Positions 45,569-55,800 of a stretch of 64,000 nt of DNA are shown piece after piece. A model generated the notes under the pieces. The model made no database searches and had not been told where the DNA came from. It saw nothing but the letters and a program-made list of their open reading frames with translations. The DNA lies in assembly GCF_001310955.1 (NCBI RefSeq), contig NZ_BAZX01000024.1, forward strand, positions 1-64,000, written 5' to 3'. Numbering within the stretch: position 1 is the stretch's first letter; every line of letters starts with the position of its first letter. Made by a program: the position numbers and the translations under genes. The DNA is from Marinifilum fragile JCM 15579. GTDB lineage: Bacteria > Bacteroidota > Bacteroidia > Bacteroidales > Marinifilaceae.

Positions 45569-46414
45569 TTATTGCAATGCTACTTTTACCGATTCAGAAA
45601 TTGGAGTTGTTGGTCTTCCTAAAATAGAAGAAAGTGTGCGTGAATTATCGAATAAAGCTCCATGAGAAGCACTTACATCCCAACTTGCCAATCCAATAGC
45701 CAATCCCTCAGGAAGACCAATGTTTTTTAGAATATTGGCATATTCTTCTTCTGGCAAATTGTTGTAAGGGATATTTTTCCCTGTTTGCTCTGATATCATA
45801 GCAGCCAAATCGGTTAAAGTGTAAAAATCATCACCAGCCAATTCATAAACTTTACCCTTATGAGTTTCATTTGCAATTACAATTGCAGCAGCTTCGGCAT
45901 AATCAGCTCTTGCCGCTGATGAAATTTTTCCATCCTTAGCACTTCCTAAAAATGCACCTCCGCCAACAGCTCCAGGAACCGATGCGGTATAGTTTTCACT
46001 GTACCAACCATTTCTTAGAATGGTAAATTCAAGACCTGAATTTGTAAGGATTTCTTCTGTTTCTACATGCTCTGCAGCAAGATTTAGATGCGAAGTATCG
46101 GCATGAAGTAAACTTGTATAAACAATCCATTTAACCCCAGCCTCTTTAGCTGCATTAATTACATTTTTGTGTTGTGCACTTCTTTGCCCAAATTCCGTAC
46201 CCGAAATCAATAATAGGCGATCAATACCATTAAGTGCCTTCGAAAGATGATCTGGTTTACTGTAATCAAATTCACGGATTTCTACTCCTAAATTTGCAGC
46301 CTTTTCAGTATCTCTTACCAAGGCTACAATATTTTCATTTGAAACTCTGCTTTTAAGTTGTTCAACAACTTGGCTACCTAGTTGACCCGTAGCCCCTGTA
46401 ACTGCTATTTTCAT
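45569..46414 (-). CDS. NAD(P)-binding atypical SDR, NmrA/quinone-oxidoreductase-2 type
   Basis: 281 aa. The Rossmann motif GATGQLGSQVVEQL is at residues 7-20, and VKWIVYTSLLHADTSHLNLAAEHVETEEILTNSGLEFTILRNGWYSENY is characteristic of the YtfG/QOR2 NAD(P)H:quinone oxidoreductase group. It lacks the classical YxxxK dyad, as do its relatives. Cytoplasmic. Lies downstream of an AraC regulator gene on the same strand but has its own promoter element (CAAATGTA read as TACATTTG on the minus strand, 46457-46464) and an inverted repeat upstream, so the AraC protein probably controls it. Confidence 0.9.
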   Translation of the reverse strand: MKIAVTGATGQLGSQVVEQLKSRVSNENIVALVRDTEKAANLGVEIREFDYSKPDHLSKALNGIDRLLLISGTEFGQRSAQHKNVINAAKEAGVKWIVYTSLLHADTSHLNLAAEHVETEEILTNSGLEFTILRNGWYSENYTASVPGAVGGGAFLGSAKDGKISSAARADYAEAAAIVIANETHKGKVYELAGDDFYTLTDLAAMISEQTGKNIPYNNLPEEEYANILKNIGLPEGLAIGLASWDVSASHGALFDNSRTLSSILGRPTTPISESVKVALQ

Positions 46415-46456
46415 ATCCTATACTTTAATTGATATTTGTTTGTTAATCTTATACTG

Positions 46457-46505
46457 CAAATGTATAGGAGCAAGAAGGCATGTGAAAGGTAAAAAAGTTC
46501 ACATG
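46457..46505 (-). promoter_or_regulatory. Promoter and inverted repeat controlling the oxidoreductase gene
   Basis: TACATTTG (46457-46464, minus) is a -7 element. Just upstream, CATGTGAA-N11-TTCACATG (46479-46505) is a perfect 8-bp inverted repeat covering the -33 region, a good operator candidate for the AraC-type regulator or another factor. Confidence 0.55.
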
Positions 46506-46522
46506 AATGGTAAAATCAGAAT

Positions 46523-47386
46523 TTACTGTTTTAATGTTGTTTTTTGATATTCAGAAGGAAGCATGTTTACTCTTGATTTAAAGTACTTGGTAAAGTTGGT
46601 AGGATCTTCAAAACCAATTTTGTATGCTATTTCTTTTATGGAAAGGGCAGTATAGCCCAATAAACGTTTAATTTCCAGCACCAATCTATCTTCTATAAAT
46701 TGCTTGGTATTAGTGCTTACATATAATTTAATGGCAGCATTTAGTTGCTTTGGAGTAACTTTTAGTTCATCGCAAATGTCACTTACTCGCAGTTTATAGG
46801 ATACTTTTTCTTCAACGATTTTTTTGAACTTTATATATATGGCAAAAGAGTCATTACATATAATATCTACTCTTTCGCGCTTGTTTCTTTCTATCTGAAT
46901 CAAGAAATTTTTAAGAAGATTACGTTGATATTCAGCTGTGTCAAATTGTAAATCTTTGCTTTGCTCTGCAATCATTTCATCTAAGAGCGCATATACTTCC
47001 TTATTGGCAAAATTGCTGATGGGTTTTAATGAATGTGTAAAAATGGTGTAGTCATAAAGATATTGATAATCGGCTCCTCCTTTGATGATGAAATCAGGAG
47101 TAAACACCACAGCAAATCCTTCGGTTTGTTCATTGGCAGAAAAACGCTGGACTTGTCCCATTGCAATTGGGATCACTGTGTTTTCAGAATAAGCTATCTT
47201 CTCAAAATCTACTTCGTGCGTACCTCTTCCTTTGGTAAAGATTAATATCTGATAGAAGTTTAATCGATGCGCTTTGTGATTATTCTTTTGGGAATGTTTT
47301 AATATTCTTTGCAAAGGAATTATTTCTAAGCCCAATTTGGTACTTCTATTGTTGAAATTATATCTGGGTATATTGACTTCACTCAT
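46523..47386 (-). CDS. AraC-family transcriptional regulator
   Basis: 287 aa: an N-terminal cupin-like sensor domain (about 20-165; LNFYQILIFTKGRGTHEVDF) and a C-terminal AraC DNA-binding domain (about 190-285) with two helix-turn-helix parts, the second being LSIKEIAYKIGFEDPTNFTKYFKSRVNMLPSEYQKT. Upstream of a quinone-oxidoreductase-type gene on the same strand, with a 27-bp inverted-repeat site in between, consistent with local control. Inducer unknown. Confidence 0.93.
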   Translation of the reverse strand: MSEVNIPRYNFNNRSTKLGLEIIPLQRILKHSQKNNHKAHRLNFYQILIFTKGRGTHEVDFEKIAYSENTVIPIAMGQVQRFSANEQTEGFAVVFTPDFIIKGGADYQYLYDYTIFTHSLKPISNFANKEVYALLDEMIAEQSKDLQFDTAEYQRNLLKNFLIQIERNKRERVDIICNDSFAIYIKFKKIVEEKVSYKLRVSDICDELKVTPKQLNAAIKLYVSTNTKQFIEDRLVLEIKRLLGYTALSIKEIAYKIGFEDPTNFTKYFKSRVNMLPSEYQKTTLKQ

Positions 47387-47416
47387 TAGGATTCCTGTTT
47401 TGATTTGAACCTTAAA

Positions 47417-47455
47417 AATAACAAAAGAGTCAGTTTAACTGACTCTTTTGTTATT
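47417..47455 (-). terminator. Long perfect-stem terminator
   Basis: The arms 47417-47435 and 47437-47455 are perfectly complementary (19 bp, effectively about 17 bp with a small loop), including GAGTCAGT/ACTGACTC. It lies between the Cys-rich small protein gene and the AraC gene and terminates the former on the minus strand. Confidence 0.85.
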
Positions 47456-47463
47456 GGATTTTT

Positions 47464-47727
47464 CTAATCTTGCTTTTTCCCCTTTTCCATAACCAGACCC
47501 ATTTTACTCATTACATGATCATAGCCATTCTTTGAGTGCGGCAAGGTGCATTCGCTACAGTTTTTAATGCCATTATCGGTATAGGTAAAGTTTCCACCAC
47601 ATTTGTCACCCAACATGTACAATGGGCAAAAGCAGAATAAGCAGTTAAAATCTGCTTCGTTTTTAACTTTATGGCATGGGAAATATTCACATTTTGTATT
47701 CTGAACGAACTTGTAATTTTCTGACAT
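47464..47727 (-). CDS. Cysteine-rich small domain protein
   Basis: 87 aa with eight cysteines arranged as in the PF04071-type small Cys-rich family: KCEYFPCHK, NCLFCFCPLY, DKCGG, NCSECTLPH. Such cytoplasmic proteins probably bind zinc or an Fe-S cluster; their function is unknown and they occur mainly in anaerobes. Followed by a strong terminator. No obvious functional partner beside it. Confidence 0.88.
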   Translation of the reverse strand: MSENYKFVQNTKCEYFPCHKVKNEADFNCLFCFCPLYMLGDKCGGNFTYTDNGIKNCSECTLPHSKNGYDHVMSKMGLVMEKGKKQD

Positions 47728-47968
47728 GATATGTTGTGTTATTTTACTGTTGACAATATTAAGATTTTTGTTTTAGAGTTTTACTTTATTGGATAAGTTT
47801 AATAGCATATCTAAAATGTATATAGGGCTTTTATAGCAAAGACATATTTATAAAGACCAAAACATTATTACATCTGGCTAAATGCATTGCTTATCGGAGA
47901 ATATCTTCAATGATCTAAAATTTACAAGATTGAATGTTATCCAGACATAAAATCAGGTAATATCGCCA

Positions 47969-47976
47969 TATATTTG
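47969..47976 (+). promoter_or_regulatory. pepF promoter -7 element
   Basis: TATATTTG matches TAnnTTTG about 41 nt before the pepF start; no clear -33 box. Confidence 0.5.
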
Positions 47977-48016
47977 CCTTAATGGGAAAAAATTAACTAT
48001 TAATAACTTTTAAAAA

Positions 48017-49924
48017 ATGAACACTAAACTAAGGAGTATAGGAAGAATTTTTACTTTAGCTCTTCTTATTTCATGTACTGTGTGGCAAGCTACAGCACAG
48101 GTAAATTATAAAACGCGAGAAGAAATTCCAGCGAAATACAAATGGAATTTCTCTGATATCTACGAAAATTGGGAAGCTTGGGAAGCCGATTTTAAAGCTA
48201 TTTCCGTGGATATGGAAAAAATTCAAGGCTTTAAGGGCAAGCTGGGAGAAAGTTCTGAAAACTTAGCAGAAATGCTGAAGATTCAGGAAGATTTAATGAA
48301 GAAGGCTTACAAAGTGTACCAATTCGTTTCTTTCCAAAGTACAGTTGATCAAAGAAATATGGAGCTAATGGCTAAGCTTCAGCAGGTTCAATTGCTATTC
48401 GCTCAATTTGGAGTGGCTACTGCTTGGATTTCTCCTGAAATGATCCAAATTCCAGAAGCAACAATGAAAGAGTGGGTTGCTTCTAATCCTGCTTTGAAAG
48501 ATCATAAATTCGATTTAATGGACATGTATCGTTTACAAAAGCATGTTCTTAGCGAAGAAATGGAGCAATTGCTATCATATTACTCACAGGTAACTGGTAC
48601 TGCTGGTAGTGTATTTAAAGCGATCTCTACGGCTGATATCGAATTCCAGGAAGTGGAATTGTCTGATGGTAAAAAGGTAAAAGTTACTCCAGGTGTTTAC
48701 TCACAAATTGTTACCAACAACCTAAACCAGGAAGATCGTAAAAAAGCTTACGAAGCATTGTACGATGTGTATTACAAAAACAAGAATACATATGCTGCTA
48801 TTTATAATGGTATCGTACAGGCAAACTGGGCAGGTGCTCGTGCTAAAAAATATGAATCATGCTTAGATGCAAGATTGGAAGGAAATAACATTCCTAAGGA
48901 TGTTTACTTGAACCTGATAAAGACAGTGAAGGAAAACACTGCTCCAATGCGCAAGTATATCGAATTGAGAAAGAAAGTTCTTGGTCTTGAAAAATATTAT
49001 GGTTTTGATGGTTCTATTAGCTTGACAGATTATAGTAAGAATTATCCTTATGAAGATGCGGTTAAAGTGGTAACAGAATCAGTGCTTCCTTTGGGTAAAG
49101 AGTATCAGGCTAAACTGAAAAAAGCCACTGAAAGTGGTTGGTTGGATGTTTATGAGAATCCAGGAAAGCGTTCTGGTGCTTTTTCAGCAGGAGTATACGG
49201 TGTTCACCCATACATGCTATTGAATTACGATGGAACCTTGGATTATGTGTTTACTTTAGCACATGAACTGGGACATACAATGCATACTACTCTTTCTAAC
49301 GAAAATCAGCCATTTGCTACTCATGGTTATACAATTTTTGTAGCAGAGGTTGCATCTACTTTTAACGAGCGTTTGTTGTTGGATCACATGATGCAAAATA
49401 CCAAAGATCCAAACGAAAGAATTGCTTTGTTAACTCAGGCTATTGAAGGTATTATTGGTACTTTCTATGCACAAACCATGTTTGCTGATTACGAATATCA
49501 GGTTCACTCAATGGTAGAACAAGGAAAACCAGTAAATGCTGATGTGTTGACTAATGTTTGGGGAGATATTGCCAATGAGTATTATGGTGATGCAACTGAA
49601 AAAACAAAGTATTCAAACTACCCTTGGACAAGAATTCCTCACTTCTACAATTCACCATTCTATGTATACCAGTATGCAACTTGTTTTGCTTCATCGGCTA
49701 AATTGTACAAGGATGTAATGGAAGGTAACAAGAAGGATAGACAAGATGCTTTGGAAAGATATATTACCCTATTGAAATCAGGAGGTAATGATTTCCCAAT
49801 GGAGCAATTGAAAAAAGCTGGTGTTGATTTGTCGAAACCAGAAACTATTATGGCAGTTATTAATCAATTAGATGAATTGGTTGATCAATTGGCTGCAGAG
49901 CTTGAAAAAGTGAAGAAAAGCTAA
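48017..49924 (+). CDS. pepF: Oligoendopeptidase F, exported M3-family metallopeptidase
   Basis: 635 aa. A signal peptide (about 1-28, ATAQ) is followed by the peptidase; the zinc motif HELGH is at residues 416-420 (FTLAHELGHTMH), with the downstream ligand in FVAEVASTFNE (about 440-447). Length and architecture match PepF, but unlike the cytoplasmic lactococcal enzyme this one is exported, as in other Bacteroidota. It cleaves oligopeptides of about 7-17 residues. Own promoter and terminator. Confidence 0.93.
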   Translation: MNTKLRSIGRIFTLALLISCTVWQATAQVNYKTREEIPAKYKWNFSDIYENWEAWEADFKAISVDMEKIQGFKGKLGESSENLAEMLKIQEDLMKKAYKVYQFVSFQSTVDQRNMELMAKLQQVQLLFAQFGVATAWISPEMIQIPEATMKEWVASNPALKDHKFDLMDMYRLQKHVLSEEMEQLLSYYSQVTGTAGSVFKAISTADIEFQEVELSDGKKVKVTPGVYSQIVTNNLNQEDRKKAYEALYDVYYKNKNTYAAIYNGIVQANWAGARAKKYESCLDARLEGNNIPKDVYLNLIKTVKENTAPMRKYIELRKKVLGLEKYYGFDGSISLTDYSKNYPYEDAVKVVTESVLPLGKEYQAKLKKATESGWLDVYENPGKRSGAFSAGVYGVHPYMLLNYDGTLDYVFTLAHELGHTMHTTLSNENQPFATHGYTIFVAEVASTFNERLLLDHMMQNTKDPNERIALLTQAIEGIIGTFYAQTMFADYEYQVHSMVEQGKPVNADVLTNVWGDIANEYYGDATEKTKYSNYPWTRIPHFYNSPFYVYQYATCFASSAKLYKDVMEGNKKDRQDALERYITLLKSGGNDFPMEQLKKAGVDLSKPETIMAVINQLDELVDQLAAELEKVKKS

Positions 49925-49946
49925 TTAATTGGCATCTAGAATAAAG

Positions 49947-49974
49947 AAAGCAGCTCTTATGAGCTGCTTTTTTT
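49947..49974 (+). terminator. Terminator after pepF
   Basis: AAAGCAGCTC, TTAT loop and GAGCTGCTTT form a 10-bp stem followed by T-run. Confidence 0.92.
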
Positions 49975-50159
49975 GTGCCTGGTTATTTATGAGAAAAGCA
50001 GGCGAATGGGATAAGCTTTGTTGTTTGATTATTTAGATGTCATATTCGGTATAGCCAACCGTAAAGCTATCATTACCGCTGGAGTGTTCCTTTTTATTTT
50101 GATTGTTTTATTTGTTTCATACCACTTGTAAGTCCTTCCTGACCATCTGGCAATATCAC

Positions 50160-50216
50160 ATTCCTGTCCGGGAAGTCTTACCCCAATGTCCGGGAAGAGC
50201 TGCCGCTTATCCGGGA
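50160..50216. repeat. Short GC-rich tandem repeat (TCCGGGA every 21-22 nt)
   Basis: TCCGGGA starts at 50167, 50189 and 50210. The first two units also share the following AAG. Local GC is far above the surroundings. The 338-nt gap 49925-50262 holds this, the pepF terminator and an unsupported 66-codon frame (50029-50229, minus) reading across the repeat; nothing else. Confidence 0.6.
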
Positions 50217-50262
50217 TATCATAAATCAAATGATTAAGGAGTTAAAAGGAATCATTCTCTTA

Positions 50263-51240
50263 TTATAAGCGACCTAAAATCTTGTCCATTACCCAGGCAG
50301 TATGACTGGCTGATTTTCCTGTAGATGTATGATTAAGCTTTCCAAGCAAGTGTTCTCTCATATTTTGAACATGATATAGTTGTATGTTTTCAGGATTCTC
50401 GATGAATTCTTCTCGAATACCGTTTTCATTTTCTAGTTGGATAGGTAGTTCATCGAAAACGGAAAATGTCATTTTTCCTTTACCTCCATAAATTTCAACC
50501 TTATCTTCTCGGGTGTTACAGCCAAAATTCCAACTTCCGGTTCCGGTTATTCCATTCTGGTGTATCCAACAAGCTGCGACGGCATCTTTGGCAGGGTAGA
50601 GTTTTTGTTGATTTGTTGCGATTCCAGATGCGTTTTCAATATCACCAAGCAAGAAAGTGAACAGATCTAAGCCATGACCAGCCAAGTCGTCGAAATATCC
50701 TCCGAGAGCAATTTGCTTATCGGTGCGCCAATTGTATTCTCCTGATAGATCCAATGGGTTTGGTGCTTTACTTAAATGCCAGCTAATGTGTCTTATTTGG
50801 CCAATTGAATTGTCATTGATCAATTGTTTTACCTTATTAAACCGCGGAAGTGAACGTCGGTAATAGGCAACAAAAAGAGGTAAATTCTTTTTTTCGAAAG
50901 TACTTGTAATTTCAATACAGTCGGAGTAGGATGGAGCCATTGGTTTTTCGATACAGCAAATTTTTCCGGCTTCAGCAACCTTTAAAGCATATTCTTTGTG
51001 AGATTCGGGAGGAGTGGCAATATAAATTGCATCAATATCACTATCATGAATTATTTCGTCGGCATTTGTGGTGTATTTTGAGATGTTATGTCTTTGTGCA
51101 TAACTGCGCAATAAGTTTTCATCACGACGCATTACGGCTAAAAGTTCAAATCCTGGAGTGTTCTGATAAGCTGGTCCGCTTTTGATTTCAGTTACTTTTC
51201 CACAACCAATAATTCCCCAACGTATGATTTTATCTGACAT
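50263..51240 (-). CDS. Gfo/Idh/MocA-family dehydrogenase
   Basis: 325 aa. Rossmann domain with GIIGCGKVTEIKSG (about 9-22), the family's EKPMAPSYSDC segment with the catalytic Lys (about 97-107), and a C-terminal alpha-beta domain with GGYFDDLAGHGLDLFTFLLGDI carrying the conserved His and Asp. An NAD(P)-dependent oxidoreductase of a sugar, inositol or related compound; substrate not determined. Isolated between pepF and the efflux operon. Confidence 0.92.
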   Translation of the reverse strand: MSDKIIRWGIIGCGKVTEIKSGPAYQNTPGFELLAVMRRDENLLRSYAQRHNISKYTTNADEIIHDSDIDAIYIATPPESHKEYALKVAEAGKICCIEKPMAPSYSDCIEITSTFEKKNLPLFVAYYRRSLPRFNKVKQLINDNSIGQIRHISWHLSKAPNPLDLSGEYNWRTDKQIALGGYFDDLAGHGLDLFTFLLGDIENASGIATNQQKLYPAKDAVAACWIHQNGITGTGSWNFGCNTREDKVEIYGGKGKMTFSVFDELPIQLENENGIREEFIENPENIQLYHVQNMREHLLGKLNHTSTGKSASHTAWVMDKILGRL

Positions 51241-51378
51241 ATCTTGCTTTTTTATGTCACGAAGATAAATGTTTTTTGGATTTTAAAAGTTGAAGACCTT
51301 ATAATAAAACAGCATCAATTCAAAATGAACCGATGCTGTAATTGATATGCTAAATGAAAGGTAAAATACGATAAAAGT

Positions 51379-51442
51379 GTGACCAGATCATTTTGATTGA
51401 AGAACCACCAACAATCTTTATACCCACTATTGATCTGGTCAC
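51379..51442 (-). other. Long-arm inverted repeat downstream of the NodT gene
   Basis: GTGACCAGATCA (51379-51390) and TGATCTGGTCAC (51431-51442) are perfectly complementary 12-nt arms around a 40-nt loop, ten nt beyond the end of the NodT gene. A second hairpin, ACAGCATC/GATGCTGT, is at 51309-51339. The first could be a terminator or a structured 3' end. Confidence 0.5.
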
Positions 51443-51453
51443 TTCATCCCACT

Positions 51454-52875
51454 TTATTTTTGTTTCCAGCCTCCGCCTAAAGCTTTATAAAGCTCAACCA
51501 CGGAGTTTAACTGGTTGAATTTTGAATTGATCATGTTAATCTCAGAAGAAAGAGCATTGCTTCGTGCTGTTAATACTTCCAGATAAGTTGTATTGGCATA
51601 TCCGCTGTTTAGGAGTTCCTCAGAGTAACTCACCGCATCGGTTAAAGCTTGCAATTCCTGCTTTCTGATTTCATATCTTTCCTGTTCTGTTTGGTAGCTG
51701 TACAAGGCATCCGATACCTCTTTGCTGGCAGTTAATAAAGCTTTCTTGAAGTTGTATTTTGCCTCGGCTTGTTTTGCCTTTGCCACCTCATACTGGGTTC
51801 TGATATTTCTTTTGTTGAAAAGCGGTTGAGTCAAGTTTCCAATTACATTACTGAAAATGGAAGAAGAATTGAACCAATCTTCAAATTTTAAACTTTCAAA
51901 TCCGGCTGAAGCGCTCACGCTAATGCTTGGGTAAAAATTGCTTTTCGCAACATTGGTTAATTCAAAAGCATTCTTTAATCCAAATTCTGCCGCCATTACA
52001 TCCGGACGGTTGCTAAGCAATTGAACAGGGAAACCAGTTTCCAGCTGGATATTGATTTCTTGTTCTGCCAACTTACCTCTATTGATATCACCAACAGCTC
52101 TTCCCAGAAGAATGGAGATAGTATTTTCCAATAGCGATACGTTTTGTTTCAGGTCAAGCAATAAAATTTGAGTGCTGTACAATTGCGCCTCAGTTTGCTT
52201 AACAGCTGCTTCGGTAACCTGTCCGGCCTCTTTCAGGCTCATCATGGTTTCCAGACTCTCTTTGCGGTTGGTAACCGTTTTGGTAGCCACTTCAACTTGT
52301 GCATCAAGTGCTACTAGTTGATAGTAAGCGGAAGCCATGTTGGCAACCAACGCACTTTCAATAGCTCGTCTTGATGCTTCAGACTGTAAGTAAGCCGCCT
52401 GAGAGGCTCTTTTGTTGCTTCTGATCTTTCCCCAGATATCTGCTTCCCACGAAATGGTGCCGTTTAGCTGGTAGTTTTCATAGCTTGGACTATTGCCTCC
52501 AGCCGAAACGCCAGACATGCTATTGTCTGACAATTCGTATTTTCCACCGTTGGTACCCAAGTTCAAGGATGGGAGATAGCCCATTTTCCCTTGCTTGTAA
52601 TAGGCTTCAGCAGCATTAACTTTCTCCACTGCCATCAGAAGATCAAGATTGGAATTTAGTGCCTCACGAACCAAGTTGTTGAGCTTGGCATCTGTAAATA
52701 ATTCCTCCCAAGGCATGTTGGCTAATGTGACCGAATCAGTTGTTGATAAATTTCTGTATTGATCCTGAATTTCGATATCAGGTTGTTGGTATTTTCTAGC
52801 TACAAAGCAAGATTGCAGGCTTGTTGTAGCAAAAGCTAAAAATACCATTCCATATATAATTTTCTTTGTTCTCAT
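51454..52875 (-). CDS. NodT-family outer-membrane efflux lipoprotein
   Basis: 473 aa. Lipobox SLQSC (Cys23) and the typical N-terminal AxKYQQPDIEI... region, followed by two OEP repeats (about 75-270 and 280-465) with long coiled-coil helices. It is the outer-membrane channel of the RND pump encoded just upstream (14 nt gap), as in OprM/MtrE-type systems. Last gene of the GbsR/MarR-controlled operon. Confidence 0.93.
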   Translation of the reverse strand: MRTKKIIYGMVFLAFATTSLQSCFVARKYQQPDIEIQDQYRNLSTTDSVTLANMPWEELFTDAKLNNLVREALNSNLDLLMAVEKVNAAEAYYKQGKMGYLPSLNLGTNGGKYELSDNSMSGVSAGGNSPSYENYQLNGTISWEADIWGKIRSNKRASQAAYLQSEASRRAIESALVANMASAYYQLVALDAQVEVATKTVTNRKESLETMMSLKEAGQVTEAAVKQTEAQLYSTQILLLDLKQNVSLLENTISILLGRAVGDINRGKLAEQEINIQLETGFPVQLLSNRPDVMAAEFGLKNAFELTNVAKSNFYPSISVSASAGFESLKFEDWFNSSSIFSNVIGNLTQPLFNKRNIRTQYEVAKAKQAEAKYNFKKALLTASKEVSDALYSYQTEQERYEIRKQELQALTDAVSYSEELLNSGYANTTYLEVLTARSNALSSEINMINSKFNQLNSVVELYKALGGGWKQK

Positions 52876-52889
52876 TGATCGTACTCTAA

Positions 52890-55800
52890 TTATTGAACCT
52901 TAGCCAGTTCTTCAACTTTAATCTCTTCTGTATCCTCAACTTTTGGAGCTCCGCTAATTTTCTCTTGAATAATTTGGAAAATCACAAAGAAGGCAGGAAT
53001 TACAAATACTCCAAATACAGTTCCTATCAACATACCACCAACGGCTCCTGTACCAATGGAACGGTTCCCCACTGCTCCGGCACCACTTGCAAGCATCAAT
53101 GGCATCAAACCAAGAATAAAGGCAAAGGATGTCATCAGGATCGGACGCAAACGTGCTTTTGCACCTTCCGCAGCAGCTTGCAATAGTTCCATTCCATGTC
53201 TGCGACGCTGAAGAGCGAACTCTACGATCAGAATGGCATTCTTCGCTAGCAAACCAATCAACATGATTAAGGCAACCTGGAAATAAATGTTGTTCTCCAA
53301 ACCAATAAGCTTTACAAAGAATATGGCTCCAAAAATCCCGATAGGGAGTGACAATAGAATTGAGAATGGAAGAATATAACTTTCGTACTGCGCAGCAAGA
53401 AGGAAATAGACAAAAATCAAACTCAATATAAAAACAACTACTGCCTGGTTACCTGCTTTTTCTTCCTCGCGGGTCATTCCTGAGAATTCATATCCATAAG
53501 TTGAAGGAAGAGTTTGCTCCGCTACCTCGCGAATGGCTTGAATTGCATCACCAGTACTGTAGCCTGGGTTTACATTACCATTAATGGTTGCTGAGTTAAA
53601 CAAATTGAATCGGTTAACTACATCAGGACCATTTACCTTTTTCATATTCACGAATTGGCTTACCGAAACCAGTTCATTATTCGCATTACGAACAAATACG
53701 TGGTTCATCGATTCAATGGTTTCTCTATCTTCAGGCGAAGCTTGAATCATCACACGATATTGCTTACCAAAGCGGTTAAAATCGGCTGCATACCAGCTTC
53801 CGTAATATCCCTGAAGGGTTGAAAACAGTCCGTTAAGAGAAATACCAGCTTCTTTTACTTTCTCAACATTTACTTCCATTTCGTACTGAGGGAAACCAGT
53901 GTTGAAAGAAGTAATGGCATATTTAATTTCTGGTCGTTGATTTAATGCGCCCAGAAATTGTCCGCTTTTTGCCATTAAGTCGTCAAATGAGCCATTCGAT
54001 TTATCTTGCAGCCTCATTTCGAAACCATCAGAGTTACCAAAACCACGAACGGTAGGAGGAGCGAAGAACAAAATTCTAGCCTCATTGATTCCTGAAGTAC
54101 GCCCAAACAATTGTCCGATTATGGCATTTACTTTTTGGTGATCTTCTTTTCGCTCGTGCCAATCTTTAAGCTTGATAACAGCAAATGCTTTCGATCCACC
54201 TTTTGAACCACTCATCAAACTAAATCCAATCACGAACATACGCTCCTGCACAACATCAATTTCCTCAATGATGCTTTCCACCTTTCCTGCTACTTCGGCA
54301 GTTCTGTCAAGAGTACTTCCTGGAGGCAAAGTGATATCACAAAAGATGATCCCCTGGTCTTCATTTGGAATAAAGCCTGTAGGAGTGGTTTTAAAGAACC
54401 ATCCTGCCAATAAAGTAAAGGCAATCAGTATTGCTCCAGCTAACCATTTTCTATTGATAAGAAACTTCACTGACTTGGTATACCTTTCGGTGATTGCATC
54501 AAATCCTGTATTGAAAGATGTATAGAATCTATTCATCAATCCTTTTTTGTGATCTTCACTTGGATTATGAGGTTTCAATAGCAAGGCACAAAGGGCAGGA
54601 CTCAATGTTAATGCGTTGATTGCTGAAATGACAATGGCTACCGCTAAGGTGATTGCAAACTGTTGATAGAATGCACCTGTTGGTCCTTTCAAGAAGGAAA
54701 CCGGAATAAACACTGCAGACATCACAAGGGTGATTGAGATAATCGCACCAGTGATTTCACTCATGGCAGATACCGTAGCTTTCTTGGCACTTTTTGCTCC
54801 ATTGTCCAATTTGGCATGAACCGCTTCCACAACAACAATGGCATCATCAACCACAATACCAATGGCCAATACAAGGGCAAACAAAGTCAACATGTTAATC
54901 GAGAATCCAAAAAGATTCAGGAAAAAGAAGGTGCCGACAATCGCCACAGGAACAGCAATTGCTGGAATCAGTGTTGATCTAAAGTCCTGTAGGAAAAGGA
55001 ATACCACTAGGAAAACCAAAAGGAATGCTTCAATTAATGTTGAAATTACCTTTGAAATAGAAGCCTCAAGAAAGTCGTTTGTATTAAAAGGAATCACATA
55101 ACCGATTCCCTTAGGAAAATCGACACTTGCTTTTTCCAAGGTACGTTCTACTTCCTTGATAATTTCCTGAGCATTGGAGCCTGAGGTTTGATATACTGCA
55201 ATGGCAACAGATGGATTTCCATTCGTAATGTTCATTGTTGCATAGCTAAATGCACCAAGTTCAATTTTTGCTACATCTTTTAATCTTAGAAAATCACTGT
55301 TTCCTTCAGAGCGAAGAATAATATTTTCATACTCTTCTTGAGTAGAAAGTTTCCCCTTATAGCGAATTACATATTCAAATGATTGGCTTGAATTTTCTCC
55401 AAACTTACCGGGAGCAGCTTCCAGATTTTGCTCGTTTAAAGCAGCTACTACGTCCTGAGGTGTTAAGCCAAAGGCAGCCATTTTTTCAGGTTTCAACCAG
55501 ATTCTCATGGAATAATCTCGTGAACCAAAAACATTGGCATCACCAACTCCATTAATCCTTTTAACCATTGGGATTAGGTTGATACGAGCATAGTTTTCAA
55601 TAAAGGTGGCATCAAAATCATCATTCTCTGAGTACAGAGACATGAACATCAACACACTAGTTTGAACCTTTTTGGTGGTTACCCCGGATTGAATCACCTG
55701 CTGAGGCAGTTTACTATTTACAGTTGCTACACGATTTTGTACGTTTACAGCTGCAATGTCCGGGTTGGTTCCCAATTCAAAGTATACACTAATGGTTGCT

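Noticed and set aside
50029-50229. 66-codon frame on the minus strand
   Set aside because: Reads through the short GC-rich repeat; no recognisable domain. Kept only as part of the repeat description.
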